Part shown: one piece after another, positions 51,449 through 61,378 of the stretch
Layout: the number at the start of each line of letters is the position of its first letter
How positions within the stretch are numbered: the first letter of the stretch is position 1
NCBI GenBank assembly: GCA_001600355.1
Contig: BCJU01000004.1
Coordinates: 868,001 to 932,000, forward strand
DNA: 64,000 nucleotides
Source of the DNA: Meira nashicola
Lineage: Eukaryota; Basidiomycota; Exobasidiomycetes; Exobasidiales; Brachybasidiaceae
Reading direction: 5' to 3'
The notes under the pieces: model-generated
Database searches by the model: none
Told to the model about the DNA's origin: nothing
Seen by the model: the letters and a program-made list of their open reading frames with translations, nothing else
Translations under genes and position numbers: made by a program

Positions 51449-54226
51449 TTAGACATCCATACGTCTGAAAGCGTCCGTGTGATGGGAGTATTGTACTTTA
51501 TCCACTATCGGTGGACTGTTTCGTGGCCTTGAGTGATGTTTACGTGTACGTTTTTGCAGAGATTCATCAAATTGATCATTTTCGACGTCCCATTCATTCA
51601 AAAAATTTCCAGGTAAAGCGGCTGCCAAAGCTGCACGTAAATTATCAATCCTATTTGCACGAAGCTCTAAACCCTCAACGGCTACTAAAACGTGATCGGC
51701 CAAAATACGTCTATTGGCTGCTGAAATATCTGGACTGAAAGATTTAAGTTCGTCTGCTAAATCGCAATAAGTTCTCTTTGCATGGTAAAATTCATCCATC
51801 TCTTCTTTGATCGTACGTTCAAGTAAAGAACGTTGTTTGTTGGCCAATCGAATCAATGCAGGAGGTAATTTTGAATCAGAGTGATTTTCCAAATCTGCCA
51901 TAGCTTCTTCCAATAAAGCTTGTGCTGATAGATCACCTTCTTGTCTAGGATTGACATATGTAGCAGCAGAATGAGAACGAGATCGTGTACTTTTTCCATC
52001 TTCTTTTTTCCATTGATGAAGAGCTTTCATTTTTCTTGCATCTTTACGACGCTTATTTTCATCTTGACGAGCGCAACAAGTACAACTCTCTGCATCATGT
52101 GCAATTGATCTCGCATCAATCACTTTTTCACTCGCACGTTCAGCGCGTTTTTCAGCGACCATACTAACATCTTCTACCTCATCAAGATGAGTTCTGAATT
52201 GGTTTGGATGTTGTTCAATCACTTCATCTACTACGAAATTCTCTTCAACGTGTCTGTCAGATCCATGTCCCGAACTTGAACGTTGTTTGGGTGCTTGTCC
52301 AAAGCCATCATCATAATCTGATTGAGCAGCAGCAGCTTGTGCATTTTGCTTTCTAAGCTCTTCAGAAATCTTTCTACGTTGTACAAATGGATTTTCACTG
52401 CCACCCTTGATCGGATGAGAGCGTGAGGATGGCTTAATCGGAGAACTAGCAGAGAGAATTTCTCTAGCTTTTCCTTGTCGGTCAACTATAATCTTGAGTC
52501 GATCCACCTCTCGCGAAACAGCTTCAACTTGTGAGCGAAGAGAGTCCAAATCGTCAACCTCTTCGTAATCATTGTGCCTATCAACTTGTATTGCTTTTTT
52601 TGAGCGCAATGACTCGCGAGCTAAAAGATCTTGTTCTTCTTTGCGTAATTCCATCAATGTTGCACGATAGTCTTCCATCGAATCTCCGATATCAGATGCT
52701 AATTTACGAGCATTCGCCAATTTTGAACGGTATTGAATTGTTGCATCTCCATCGAAAGGATCTTGCTGTGAGGGTATAGTATGTGGCTCAATTTTGCGAT
52801 TGCCTGATTTTCCCTTTACGCTATGTTGAGTCTCTTTCCATACCTTCCATTCGCTCTTCAGACTTCCCAACTCATTTGCAAAATCATTTGAAACATCTTC
52901 CACTTTCTCCACTTTGTCTTCAATGTGTTTGATATACGATGCTAATCCATTCAATTCACGTTCACGCTCTTGTACTGTAGTTGCCGCAAATGCCTGAACG
53001 GTCTCTGGTACGATTGTTCGATGCTCTACACCTTGCCTTGTTTTCACGGGTGATTCCAGTGCCATACTCATTCCTGTAATATCTACAGGAAGTGAGAAGC
53101 CGCTCGAGGGAACGCCTTTGCCCATCCTCTGACCCGATGGAAGACGAAAGTGAGAAGCATTTGCTGCATAATTTTGTTCGTTGACCAAAGTAGCGCCAGA
53201 TGTACTAGCTTCAGCTTCTTTACCTTTTGAGGAACCGCTACTGACTTTACGATTTGAGCCGGCAGCAAATCCACTTTCGTTACTCGCCGAATCAGAACGT
53301 GGTGGACGAACAGTAGGCTGCACTGTCGCATTCATGGGCTTGAAAGGTAATTCAATATCACGTTTCCTATTATTAGTGATTGCATCAGATGGGCCATTGA
53401 ATTCATCTAACTTGTCTTTCCATCTGTACGGCAGCTTAGGCCGTGCGATTTGATCAACATTTTTTGAGATTTGCGGACTTCTCATGAATCCTTGATGGTT
53501 ACCGGTAGATCCACCAATTGATTGTTTTGCACGATGAAAAACATCTTGTACATTTGCTACTTCGCTTGAAGAGCTGCTTGATTCGATGGCACTATCGCTA
53601 TCTTCTCCGCTATCGGCATGATGGTCATGATCGCGTAAATTGGAAGTCAAGGCAGATTGACGAAGTTGGCCGTACCGAGCAGCAGGACCTGGAGATGGAT
53701 GTGCAAATTGATGTTGATTATATCCTAATCTGATCTCCTCGGCTGCTCTTCCTCCTCCCGTACGACGATGATGACCTTGACCGACACCTTCAATCATGCT
53801 CTCATCTTTTCTATCAATCATTTCTTGATGTCGCATATCTTCCAGTAGAGAGTCGGACCTTTGTGTACTAAGTGTTGCATCCATTCCAGCCAATGGTTTT
53901 CTATCTAAGGACATGAAATTTTTATTTTTATTTTTGAACATACGATCGTCATCCCATAAAGTATCAGGGATGGGATTTCTAGCTTGTTTCGTATATCTTC
54001 TTCCACTACCACCCGGTCCTTGATCGGTCAATAAAGTTGATTTTAAAGGCATTCTTCTCTGATCTTTGGCTGAATGTCGATATCTGCCTTCATCTTCTAC
54101 AGCATCAATCACATGATTAGCAGCAGATTCGGCGAACTGATCTCGATCATCGTCTGCACTGTTGATGGTAATATCGGATTCGCTAAAGTTGTTTAATCGT
54201 GGACGTGATCGTGAAACGCGTGACAT
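51449..54226 (-). CDS. Coiled-coil protein, probably Cep57/Ppc89-type spindle-pole-body component
   Basis: The 925-aa, intronless product is mostly disordered and coiled coil. Residues about 405-600 hold heptad-rich coils (LASYIKHIEDKVEKVEDVSNDF, LDSLRSQVEAVSREVDRLK). A His/Cys cluster HDAESCTCCAR lies near 717. The C-terminal helical domain (about 765-880: LLEEAMADLENH, LIRLANKQRSLLERTIKEEMDEFYHAKRTYCDL) has the shape of the Cep57 microtubule-binding region. A C-x-C-C or C-x-x-C motif before such a domain is typical of fungal Ppc89-like spindle-pole proteins, which led me to this call. A generic microtubule- or septum-associated coiled-coil protein remains possible. Confidence 0.55.
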   Translation of the reverse strand: MSRVSRSRPRLNNFSESDITINSADDDRDQFAESAANHVIDAVEDEGRYRHSAKDQRRMPLKSTLLTDQGPGGSGRRYTKQARNPIPDTLWDDDRMFKNKNKNFMSLDRKPLAGMDATLSTQRSDSLLEDMRHQEMIDRKDESMIEGVGQGHHRRTGGGRAAEEIRLGYNQHQFAHPSPGPAARYGQLRQSALTSNLRDHDHHADSGEDSDSAIESSSSSSEVANVQDVFHRAKQSIGGSTGNHQGFMRSPQISKNVDQIARPKLPYRWKDKLDEFNGPSDAITNNRKRDIELPFKPMNATVQPTVRPPRSDSASNESGFAAGSNRKVSSGSSKGKEAEASTSGATLVNEQNYAANASHFRLPSGQRMGKGVPSSGFSLPVDITGMSMALESPVKTRQGVEHRTIVPETVQAFAATTVQERERELNGLASYIKHIEDKVEKVEDVSNDFANELGSLKSEWKVWKETQHSVKGKSGNRKIEPHTIPSQQDPFDGDATIQYRSKLANARKLASDIGDSMEDYRATLMELRKEEQDLLARESLRSKKAIQVDRHNDYEEVDDLDSLRSQVEAVSREVDRLKIIVDRQGKAREILSASSPIKPSSRSHPIKGGSENPFVQRRKISEELRKQNAQAAAAQSDYDDGFGQAPKQRSSSGHGSDRHVEENFVVDEVIEQHPNQFRTHLDEVEDVSMVAEKRAERASEKVIDARSIAHDAESCTCCARQDENKRRKDARKMKALHQWKKEDGKSTRSRSHSAATYVNPRQEGDLSAQALLEEAMADLENHSDSKLPPALIRLANKQRSLLERTIKEEMDEFYHAKRTYCDLADELKSFSPDISAANRRILADHVLVAVEGLELRANRIDNLRAALAAALPGNFLNEWDVENDQFDESLQKRTRKHHSRPRNSPPIVDKVQYSHHTDAFRRMDV

Positions 54227-54627
54227 CTTGCTTGTCGTCTTCCCAAGCTTTTGATGTTACCAATCGTCCACTCAAAATCCGGTACGATTAATATATGTTG
54301 TTTGGTAAGAGCATGTGGTAGGTAGGAGAAAAGGCGATTCAATCTATCAAAAGAAAGAGAAGCGGATGATAAGCGTAAAAGGATGCAAATTGATCGCGGA
54401 TGAATCAAAAGAAAGGTTCGTTCGCGTTAAGAAAGTTGCTAAATTGCATTCAGGTGGACAAATGCACATTTGACGCGAGAAAGTCCAAGTGTTGGTGTAG
54501 ATACACGCGTACATCACGTGGATTTAAATGCACTTTACTCGTTACATTTTGCAGAAGCGTGTTTCTTACAAACAGAATAGACTATGCATACAATTCTAGG
54601 TGACACCATCAAGCTCTCGTTTGTCAG
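54227..54627. other. Divergent promoter region
   Basis: About 400 bases between divergent starts (coiled-coil protein and HExxH protein). A 67-codon open frame inside (54400-54603) has no convincing composition. No specific site was recognised. Confidence 0.4.
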
Positions 54628-55533
54628 ATGGCCAAAGGGAGGCATGGCAAGCCGCAACCAAAGAAAGGAGGGCTTGGGTCTTCTCCGACCAAGTCAAAGA
54701 TAGTATCTGATGAACCAATCTTCAAACGTGCCCCACAGATAACCGATCAAGATGGACATTTTGCTGATTCGGCTTTATTGTTAACATTATTGTTTCGTGA
54801 TAAAGTTTCACAACATTCCGCTTTGGCTAGAATAGAAGCTTTTTATGAATCAAGTACGATTGAAGAACAATCAAATGACTTAAATAGATTCATAACCATA
54901 GATCAAGCCAAATCGCAAAAATTATGCCCAAATTACGAAGCATTCAATTGTCCTATTTCTGCAATAAATGAATGGTTAGGTCAAATGCTAAAATGTACAG
55001 ATCTGGCCGTCTCTGCTCCTGAGAATTCAAAGGAGAAAAATTTAGGGGAGAGCATAGCAGATCAAACAAAGCACACTGAAAAGTGGTGGCAGGCGCATTG
55101 CAATGAAGAAGAGGTGGAACTTTTGAAATTCTTGGATTCTCTTGGTTGTTTGGAAGATCCTTCAGCAGGTACAGATCCCATAGAAAAAATAGAAAATGCG
55201 CCACAATACCTGATCACCTCTTTAGCATCTCAAGCTTCTTCTTCACTTCCTCATGAAAGACTTCATTTTCTCTATTTTGCTTCAAAAGATTATCGAGAAT
55301 ACGTTGGAGAAATGTATAAGTCCCTCTCGAACAAAACAAGAAAAATTATCGAAACTGATTTGGGAATGCGAGGTTATGCAAAACATGTTTGGCAGGATGA
55401 ATTTCAAGCATATGTTTCGCTCAATGCTGCTGAATTCGGTAACCCTACCAAACAAGAATGTGCTTCACTCAAACAAGAATTACAGCAAAAGCAACTCCTC
55501 ATCTGGAAACAGGTCAACACGATATCCGTGTAG
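54628..55533 (+). CDS. Conserved-looking protein with an HExxH motif, function unknown
   Basis: The 301-aa, intronless product has a basic start (AKGRHGKPQPKKGG) and no transmembrane helix. The C-terminal third is the striking part. PHERLHFLYFASKDYREYV contains HERLH (residues 209-213), a perfect HExxH zinc-metalloprotease-type motif. It is followed 43 residues later by DEFQAYVS, a plausible third-ligand or structural motif, with DLGMRGYAKHVW in between. The spacing and the conserved-looking string RGYAxHVWxDEFQAY remind me of uncharacterised fungal and plant proteins, but I cannot name a family. Peptidase activity is unproven. Confidence 0.6.
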   Translation: MAKGRHGKPQPKKGGLGSSPTKSKIVSDEPIFKRAPQITDQDGHFADSALLLTLLFRDKVSQHSALARIEAFYESSTIEEQSNDLNRFITIDQAKSQKLCPNYEAFNCPISAINEWLGQMLKCTDLAVSAPENSKEKNLGESIADQTKHTEKWWQAHCNEEEVELLKFLDSLGCLEDPSAGTDPIEKIENAPQYLITSLASQASSSLPHERLHFLYFASKDYREYVGEMYKSLSNKTRKIIETDLGMRGYAKHVWQDEFQAYVSLNAAEFGNPTKQECASLKQELQQKQLLIWKQVNTISV

Positions 55534-55820
55534 CCGATCTCTTGTACCATATAAATAGTAATACTGTATCATAAAAAATAAGCACAAATTTAATCTGGTA
55601 TTCATGAAATCGTGATATATTATGGATCAAAATAGCAAGAGACAGCATACAAAGTGCAAATTTGAATCAAATCAGGGTAATTAAAAGTCTCAGAATTATC
55701 ATGACGCTTGCTAAACGATGCAATTGATCGAAGGCGAAGGGCAAAAAAGTACGTGGGTATGTCGGATTTTCTTGATGCATTTTGTTTACTGTGATCTGAT
55801 CCGTATAATTTTCACTTTGA
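55534..55820. other. Short convergent intergenic region
   Basis: About 290 bases between the convergent ends of the HExxH-protein and RhoGAP genes. AT-rich 3' flank only. Confidence 0.4.
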
Positions 55821-58800
55821 CTAACTTCGAACCGATGGCTGCGGGGGACTCATTGGTGTGTTTTCGATGTAAGGTTGATTAATTTGTGTGATCTCACCTT
55901 CTAAATGTGGGTTACGTGGAATCGCTGAAGCAGTTTGATCATGACTTGAGAAAGTATAATCGGTGGGTCTTTGTGAGTTGAAATTCTGTTGAACTTCATT
56001 ACCAACCATGGCACCTTGACTTTCCTCAAAAGTTTCTTGCTCTAATCCGTCATCTGGATACGTTTGTGCATTCTTTGCATCCTCAAATGTATTGGCAGTT
56101 TCGCCATTCGTTTCTTCCAAGTATGAGCTTAATCTATTTCGTGCTTGGGGGCCACCTAATAATCTGTCAGCCTCCATCTCATTGTAGCTCAAACTGTTGC
56201 GATTGTTGCGTGAATGAGAAGCCATTGGCTTGCGTGCAAACTCTTCTTCAAAGCTACCGACATTGCGTTGATGTTGTGATTGCCTTTGTTGGGATTGAGG
56301 TGATTCATCTGTTTTGCTTGCCAAGCCTAATTCATACTCATCCGGTGGTAGAATGTCTTCTTCAATCGTTCGTGGAGCTGGCTCGCCTTTTGCATCAGTG
56401 TAAAACACCCAATCAAACTCTGTCAAGAATAGTGCAAACACTCCTGCAGGAATACCAAGAGTTGGGCTAAATACGATTCCAACATTACGCATGGTCATCT
56501 TGTTAACGTCGGATCGTTCGATTACCTTGATCAGATGGCTGCAAAGCGTACGCAATAGTGAATAATTGGGCAATGGCAACAAAGAGACAAGACTTCCTAA
56601 TTCATTCACCCGCTCCCTTCGATCTGCCAAATCATTCACTCGCATGAAGTCCAAATGTAGCTCTCTTGTAAGAACACTGCTAGGCAATTCTCGCAAGAAT
56701 TGTTTAAGTAAACCAGCGATTGCATGAGGATCAAAGAATGGCTCAGAAGGTGCCAATAAATTCACATCTCCTTGTGCATTGAAACGATCTTTGAGATTTT
56801 TAATGACTGCTGAAGATCCACTCAGGCGATAGATGCCTTCTTCTGAAGCTGAGTTGTGATGTTCAAGATATTCGATACACCTGTACACAACAGAGGGCAA
56901 ATCAAGTCCTTCCGATACATTTGAAACCGCAATCGATTCAGATAGAGGTACCCCAAACACCTTTTTCTGTTGATTCGATTTATCGCCACCTCCACCAAAT
57001 CTATGCCAGAATCTACGTTTGGTTTCGTTTGGTGCATTTGCGCCATCATTCTTGGTAGAAGAAGAAGTGATAGCTGTTTTGTTAGATGAAGTTTCTGTAG
57101 GTTCATCTTTTCCTCCAAATTTGTATCCGGTTGGAATTGGAGTTCCATTCATCGGTCCGCTGATAGAAGGTCTAGTGCGATCTTTGCTCATCCTAGGGCC
57201 GCTGCTCGAAATGCTTTGCCTTTCATCTCCTGTACCTCCACCGCCAACGCCAGGCGAAGAGGTTCGATAAGCACCATTATCGTAGGTTGTACCGCTATGT
57301 CCAATACTAGAAGAAGATGTTACAATGCCATGACCATTATTCGGAGCATCTTGTGATGTAGATCGTGGTGGTGGACGGATAGGTGAACCTGGAGTTGGAG
57401 GAATTCGATTTCCCGATGTTACACCACTTTGTGAATACCCTTGCCCTGATTGCGTATTCTGACCAGGTGAAGCAGTGATTGCTGCCAAATTTGCATGACG
57501 AGAACGCATACTGCGATCTTCTTGAGATGATTGCAAACCGACCACTTCTGATCTCGATCTTGGGATTGAGATTTGTGGACTTACCCCATGAGGACTACTG
57601 TTGGGCGCAGCAAAAGGGCTGTACTCTCTTGATGGCCTTTGCGTAGTAGAAGGTAAAGCGCTCGGACTTTTGGGTATTGCGGCAGACGCGATCAAATTCT
57701 CCTCTTCCCCTGCAATCGGTGATTTAACCTCATCAACCTGAATAGGTACATTTGAGGGGCTATCCGCTGCTCCAGGGTCATTCGCTGAAGGAGCAAATGC
57801 AGAACGTGTTGCTGAAGCTGGCATGATTGGACTGGAATACGGATTGATCGGATCTACGCCTCCTACAGAATTATTATCACGATTATCGGCTTCTCCGATC
57901 GCACGTACCAATACATCTACCCAATCATCGCGTTCTTCATCACTTTCGGCGCATAAGACATGTCGAATGATTTGTTTTTGTTCGCTTGGTGAAGATGGTG
58001 GTTTAGTTTCCAAGATTAGGAAAGCATGTCGATAAGAATTCTCATCTGTATCAGTTGCCACGCTCTTCTGTTGTCGTCCGATTTGAGCACCACGAATATT
58101 AATCGAGCCAAGATGTAGTCCATTACGCCATTCATAATGATCGAGACTTGTCTCGGATAATACATACCATCGGGTTACCCATCTGCCAAGATTTTGTCCT
58201 TTTTTAGTCAAAAAGCCTTCTTTTGTCAATGCTTCTGGCTCACGAACTTTTGGCTGAAGTGCATCAGTGCAAAAGAATGTACATAGATCATCTTTGTCTG
58301 GCAATGGTATTGTGATCAAAGTGCGAAGATATAATTCCAACATTGCTTTTCTTTTATCCACTTTGCTTGGCGCATGATCCTTGAACAAACTTTGATCAGG
58401 TAATTGAACACCAACCATACGTTTAGAAACCGTTTTGCCATGCTTTTGCTTGATTCTAGCATCCAAATTCAACACATCCGAATAAGTCTTTTCTACACGC
58501 CATGAAGAATATTGAGGAATTCTACCACCTTGAGGTGGTTTAACATCGATGGCGATATAAAAGGATACGATCTCTTTACCACGTTCACTGGCTCGTAAAT
58601 TTGAACCTGAAACGGCCAAATTCACAAATGTTAATAGACCAGCATCTAGCCTTGGGGAAAAAGAATTGCGCGGTGAATCAACAGACCACTGTCTAGCACT
58701 GCTTGTAGATTGCATCATTGGTGAAGAGATGGCAAGAGGCGAAGGTGGTACGACACGAGCTTGCAAGCCTGTTCCTCTATTATTCACACTCTCACCACTG

Positions 58801-59846
58801 GTTCGCATACTACTTCGTATACCTTCTGAACCGGCTACCGATGAAGCATCTACAGCATCAAAGTCGTGACTGCCTGCACTGGAAGGCCTTGCTCCATCAT
58901 CTGCTCTTTGCGATTGAATTAGTGCAAGCCTTTGCGCTTGTGCTGCAGCTCTTTGTTGCATGATGGATTGATGTTGTTGCGAATGAGAGGCAGAATCGGA
59001 TGATTGATTATTATTCAAATCTGAATCAATCGAAAGTCCTATTCCTTGAGCATCATTATTTGAAGGTGCAGAGCCAATTTGCTTTGTCAAAGCTGTGTCT
59101 GGATGTACTGTGGCAGTGGAAGTGGTCGCAGGTATCTTGGAAGCAGATTGTTGTTCGTCATTTGAAGTGAACGACCCGCGTGGTTCAGAACCTTCTCCGA
59201 AGATTGAATGACCCGTTCCAGAAGGCGCTGAGCCGTACAAGGATGACTTTTGACTTTCCAATTGAGTTCCAGATGGATCATTTGCTGATAGATTGTTTGA
59301 TCCATGTTGCAAGCTCAAGGTAGGTGCCGTTGAGGATGTGGAAAGGGTGTGTGTATTGGAAGATAAAGAATCGCTTTGACCTGCATTTTGTGAGGATGAT
59401 CCAGCATTGAGATTCGTTCCTGTACCTGCAATTGTGGCTGACGATGAGCTGGAAGGGAATGTGGCGCTACTTGAGCCTGCGACTTGCGATCCGTTGGATA
59501 GCGGTGAATTACGCAAAGTTCCAGTGGGGTTACTTTTCAATTCTTCATTCTCACGTCGAATACGTTTCATCATATTCCACAAACGCATATTTTCTGTCGA
59601 AAGTTTATTCGCTTCTAAACACAATTTGTTTCTTTCTGCCAATAATTGATCCAATGCAAGTACTTGATCATGACCTGTTCGTGCAAGAGCGTCTGCCATA
59701 GAAAGCGGTTGATACTGAACTTTCGATTGTGATCCAGAGGAGATCGTGTTCATAGAGGATGTAAAGCGTGAAGAGGATGCATGAGAAGCAGAAGAAGCTT
59801 CATCTTGCAAAGCCGCATTATTCGCAAAAGCTGCCATACTCGCCAT
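55821..59846 (-). CDS. BEM3: PX-PH-RhoGAP protein, Bem3-like
   Basis: GTPase-activating protein for Cdc42-type Rho GTPases, controlling polarity. The 1341-aa, intronless product has a short N-terminal coil (LDQLLAERNKLCLEANKLSTENMRL, about 64-88). A long Ser/Gln-rich region follows. The PX domain is at about 410-525 (SSWRVEKTYSDVLNLDARIKQ, then KVDKRKAMLELYLRTLI). The PH domain is at about 540-652 (KEGFLTKKGQNLGRWVTRWYVL, DDWVDVLVRAI). A second disordered stretch precedes the RhoGAP domain (about 958-1150). The catalytic Arg is in EEGIYRLSGS near 1005, and the NVGIVFSPTL motif near 1120. Domain order matches yeast Bem3. An Asn/Gln/Glu-rich tail closes it. Residues needed for GAP activity are present. 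Confidence 0.93.
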   Translation of the reverse strand: MASMAAFANNAALQDEASSASHASSSRFTSSMNTISSGSQSKVQYQPLSMADALARTGHDQVLALDQLLAERNKLCLEANKLSTENMRLWNMMKRIRRENEELKSNPTGTLRNSPLSNGSQVAGSSSATFPSSSSSATIAGTGTNLNAGSSSQNAGQSDSLSSNTHTLSTSSTAPTLSLQHGSNNLSANDPSGTQLESQKSSLYGSAPSGTGHSIFGEGSEPRGSFTSNDEQQSASKIPATTSTATVHPDTALTKQIGSAPSNNDAQGIGLSIDSDLNNNQSSDSASHSQQHQSIMQQRAAAQAQRLALIQSQRADDGARPSSAGSHDFDAVDASSVAGSEGIRSSMRTSGESVNNRGTGLQARVVPPSPLAISSPMMQSTSSARQWSVDSPRNSFSPRLDAGLLTFVNLAVSGSNLRASERGKEIVSFYIAIDVKPPQGGRIPQYSSWRVEKTYSDVLNLDARIKQKHGKTVSKRMVGVQLPDQSLFKDHAPSKVDKRKAMLELYLRTLITIPLPDKDDLCTFFCTDALQPKVREPEALTKEGFLTKKGQNLGRWVTRWYVLSETSLDHYEWRNGLHLGSINIRGAQIGRQQKSVATDTDENSYRHAFLILETKPPSSPSEQKQIIRHVLCAESDEERDDWVDVLVRAIGEADNRDNNSVGGVDPINPYSSPIMPASATRSAFAPSANDPGAADSPSNVPIQVDEVKSPIAGEEENLIASAAIPKSPSALPSTTQRPSREYSPFAAPNSSPHGVSPQISIPRSRSEVVGLQSSQEDRSMRSRHANLAAITASPGQNTQSGQGYSQSGVTSGNRIPPTPGSPIRPPPRSTSQDAPNNGHGIVTSSSSIGHSGTTYDNGAYRTSSPGVGGGGTGDERQSISSSGPRMSKDRTRPSISGPMNGTPIPTGYKFGGKDEPTETSSNKTAITSSSTKNDGANAPNETKRRFWHRFGGGGDKSNQQKKVFGVPLSESIAVSNVSEGLDLPSVVYRCIEYLEHHNSASEEGIYRLSGSSAVIKNLKDRFNAQGDVNLLAPSEPFFDPHAIAGLLKQFLRELPSSVLTRELHLDFMRVNDLADRRERVNELGSLVSLLPLPNYSLLRTLCSHLIKVIERSDVNKMTMRNVGIVFSPTLGIPAGVFALFLTEFDWVFYTDAKGEPAPRTIEEDILPPDEYELGLASKTDESPQSQQRQSQHQRNVGSFEEEFARKPMASHSRNNRNSLSYNEMEADRLLGGPQARNRLSSYLEETNGETANTFEDAKNAQTYPDDGLEQETFEESQGAMVGNEVQQNFNSQRPTDYTFSSHDQTASAIPRNPHLEGEITQINQPYIENTPMSPPQPSVRS

Positions 59847-61378
59847 AAATGCCGAAATAGCTCTGGATGGAGATGTGGATTGGCTTAACCTTCACTTAGA
59901 TGAGGTACGATGGCGTTGAAGACAAAATCGAGAATCCTAATCGGATGGCACTATATTAGAGGCGTTCCGTTTGTGATAATCAGAGGTTTATCTCGTCTTA
60001 ATGAGTTGCAAATTGAACGAAATTGAAACGAGAACGCAAAATGCACGCCCTTTACTGGCTTATGTAGTCAGTCTTGACGAGGTGTACTTTGCAATGAAGC
60101 AAAACCGAAATTGTGTTGTACCTTAATGTCTCTCTGCAAGCAAGGAAAAATGTGGATCGATTGGATGTCAAGCTTGCGACCTTTTGCCCTTTACGGCGTT
60201 AAGATTTCGGATCCGCTCTTCCTTTACCGTTTTAAAAATTGAAATGAGGAGAATTTTTTTTTTATTTCCTTCTTTGTTCTTTAAAGATAATTACTGAACC
60301 AATTCGTATTCATCTGGGCGTCAAGCGCCAAAGATATTTGAAGCTCAACCGATCGGGCTGTATGGCAAAGATGAAGTAATTGTTCGGAACTGACGATGTG
60401 GCTGTGATAAAGTGAGCTGCTGAAGTTGAAAAGGGTAAATTTGTCTCCTTTATTTTGACTCCCACAATTGATTTGCAAAAGGGATCAGGGGTGTATGCGA
60501 TTCTTCTTCACCCTCTCATCGGAGACGCATGCACACTGCGAATAAAAAGGTGATCCAAAGGAAAATTATCAACTAGCTCCGTCGGATGGAAGTTTGTCTA
60601 GACTTTGATCGGTATACTTCCTTTCGCCTTTGCAAATCTCCAAATAAAAGAGAGAGGGGGGTATATGATCAGATGATGATTAGGTTCAAGAATACAAAAT
60701 GATAATTGAATAATATTTCACTTTCACTGAGCATCTTGTTTGTCACCCTTTTTCTTTTTTTTTTCTGTCTCGTATCTACATACATCTGTACATAAATACA
60801 ATACGTATTCGATCAGCTTTGCATAGATTTTGAGTTCACACATGTCTCACTTTTAGCCTAGGTTTCGGTACATACACACATAAAATAAACAAGCTCCCGT
60901 ATAGCGCAGCGCGACTGACGCCTCTTTATCCCTTTTTCCCTTTTTGGCTCGTTCTCTCTCTGCCTTTTCGCCGTACATCCAAGCTCCAATCACAAGACGG
61001 GCAACAATACCCGACCCGACGCTGCGCTGCGCTTTAGCAGCACAGACAAACGTAGACTATGTAGCTTGGCCTGTCAAACGAACTCGGTGCAAAAGCTTAG
61101 CTTAAAGATACAGGCGACTTGCCATGAGTTTCCCAATAGAGCTGCTGTACCTTCAATCCCGAGAAGGCGGTGAAGTTGATATGTGCTCTTAAATAGATAA
61201 CACACTCCTTCACACAAACAAAATAATAAGACATATTCGTTTAACATTGAAACGTATACACAAAGGGTAACAATAAAGACATAGGCTGAATCAGAATTTT
61301 ATATTGAATGTGATTTGGTCATAAATTTGAGCACAAAATCTCGTAATAAGATACGGTATTGCAAACGTGAAAATATGC
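59847..61378. other. Gene-free stretch, about 1.5 kb
   Basis: Upstream of the RhoGAP gene and downstream of the aldo-keto reductase. It holds two copies of the recurring 8-mer (CGCAGCGC at 60905-60912 and GCGCTGCG at 61024-61031) within 120 bases, in a GC- and pyrimidine-richer patch (60900-61080). A candidate C/D-box-like pair (ATGATGA near 60672, CTGA near 60727) was seen but has no clear terminal stem. No coding frame is convincing. Confidence 0.5.

Noticed and set aside
51139..51456. Antisense open frame between the convergent Gyp7-like and coiled-coil genes
   Set aside because: It overlaps the 3' end of the Rab-GAP in reverse and has no independent support.
60672..60730. Possible C/D-box snoRNA (ATGATGA ... 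CTGA)
   Set aside because: No terminal stem and no C'/D' boxes could be found; both motifs are too short to stand alone.
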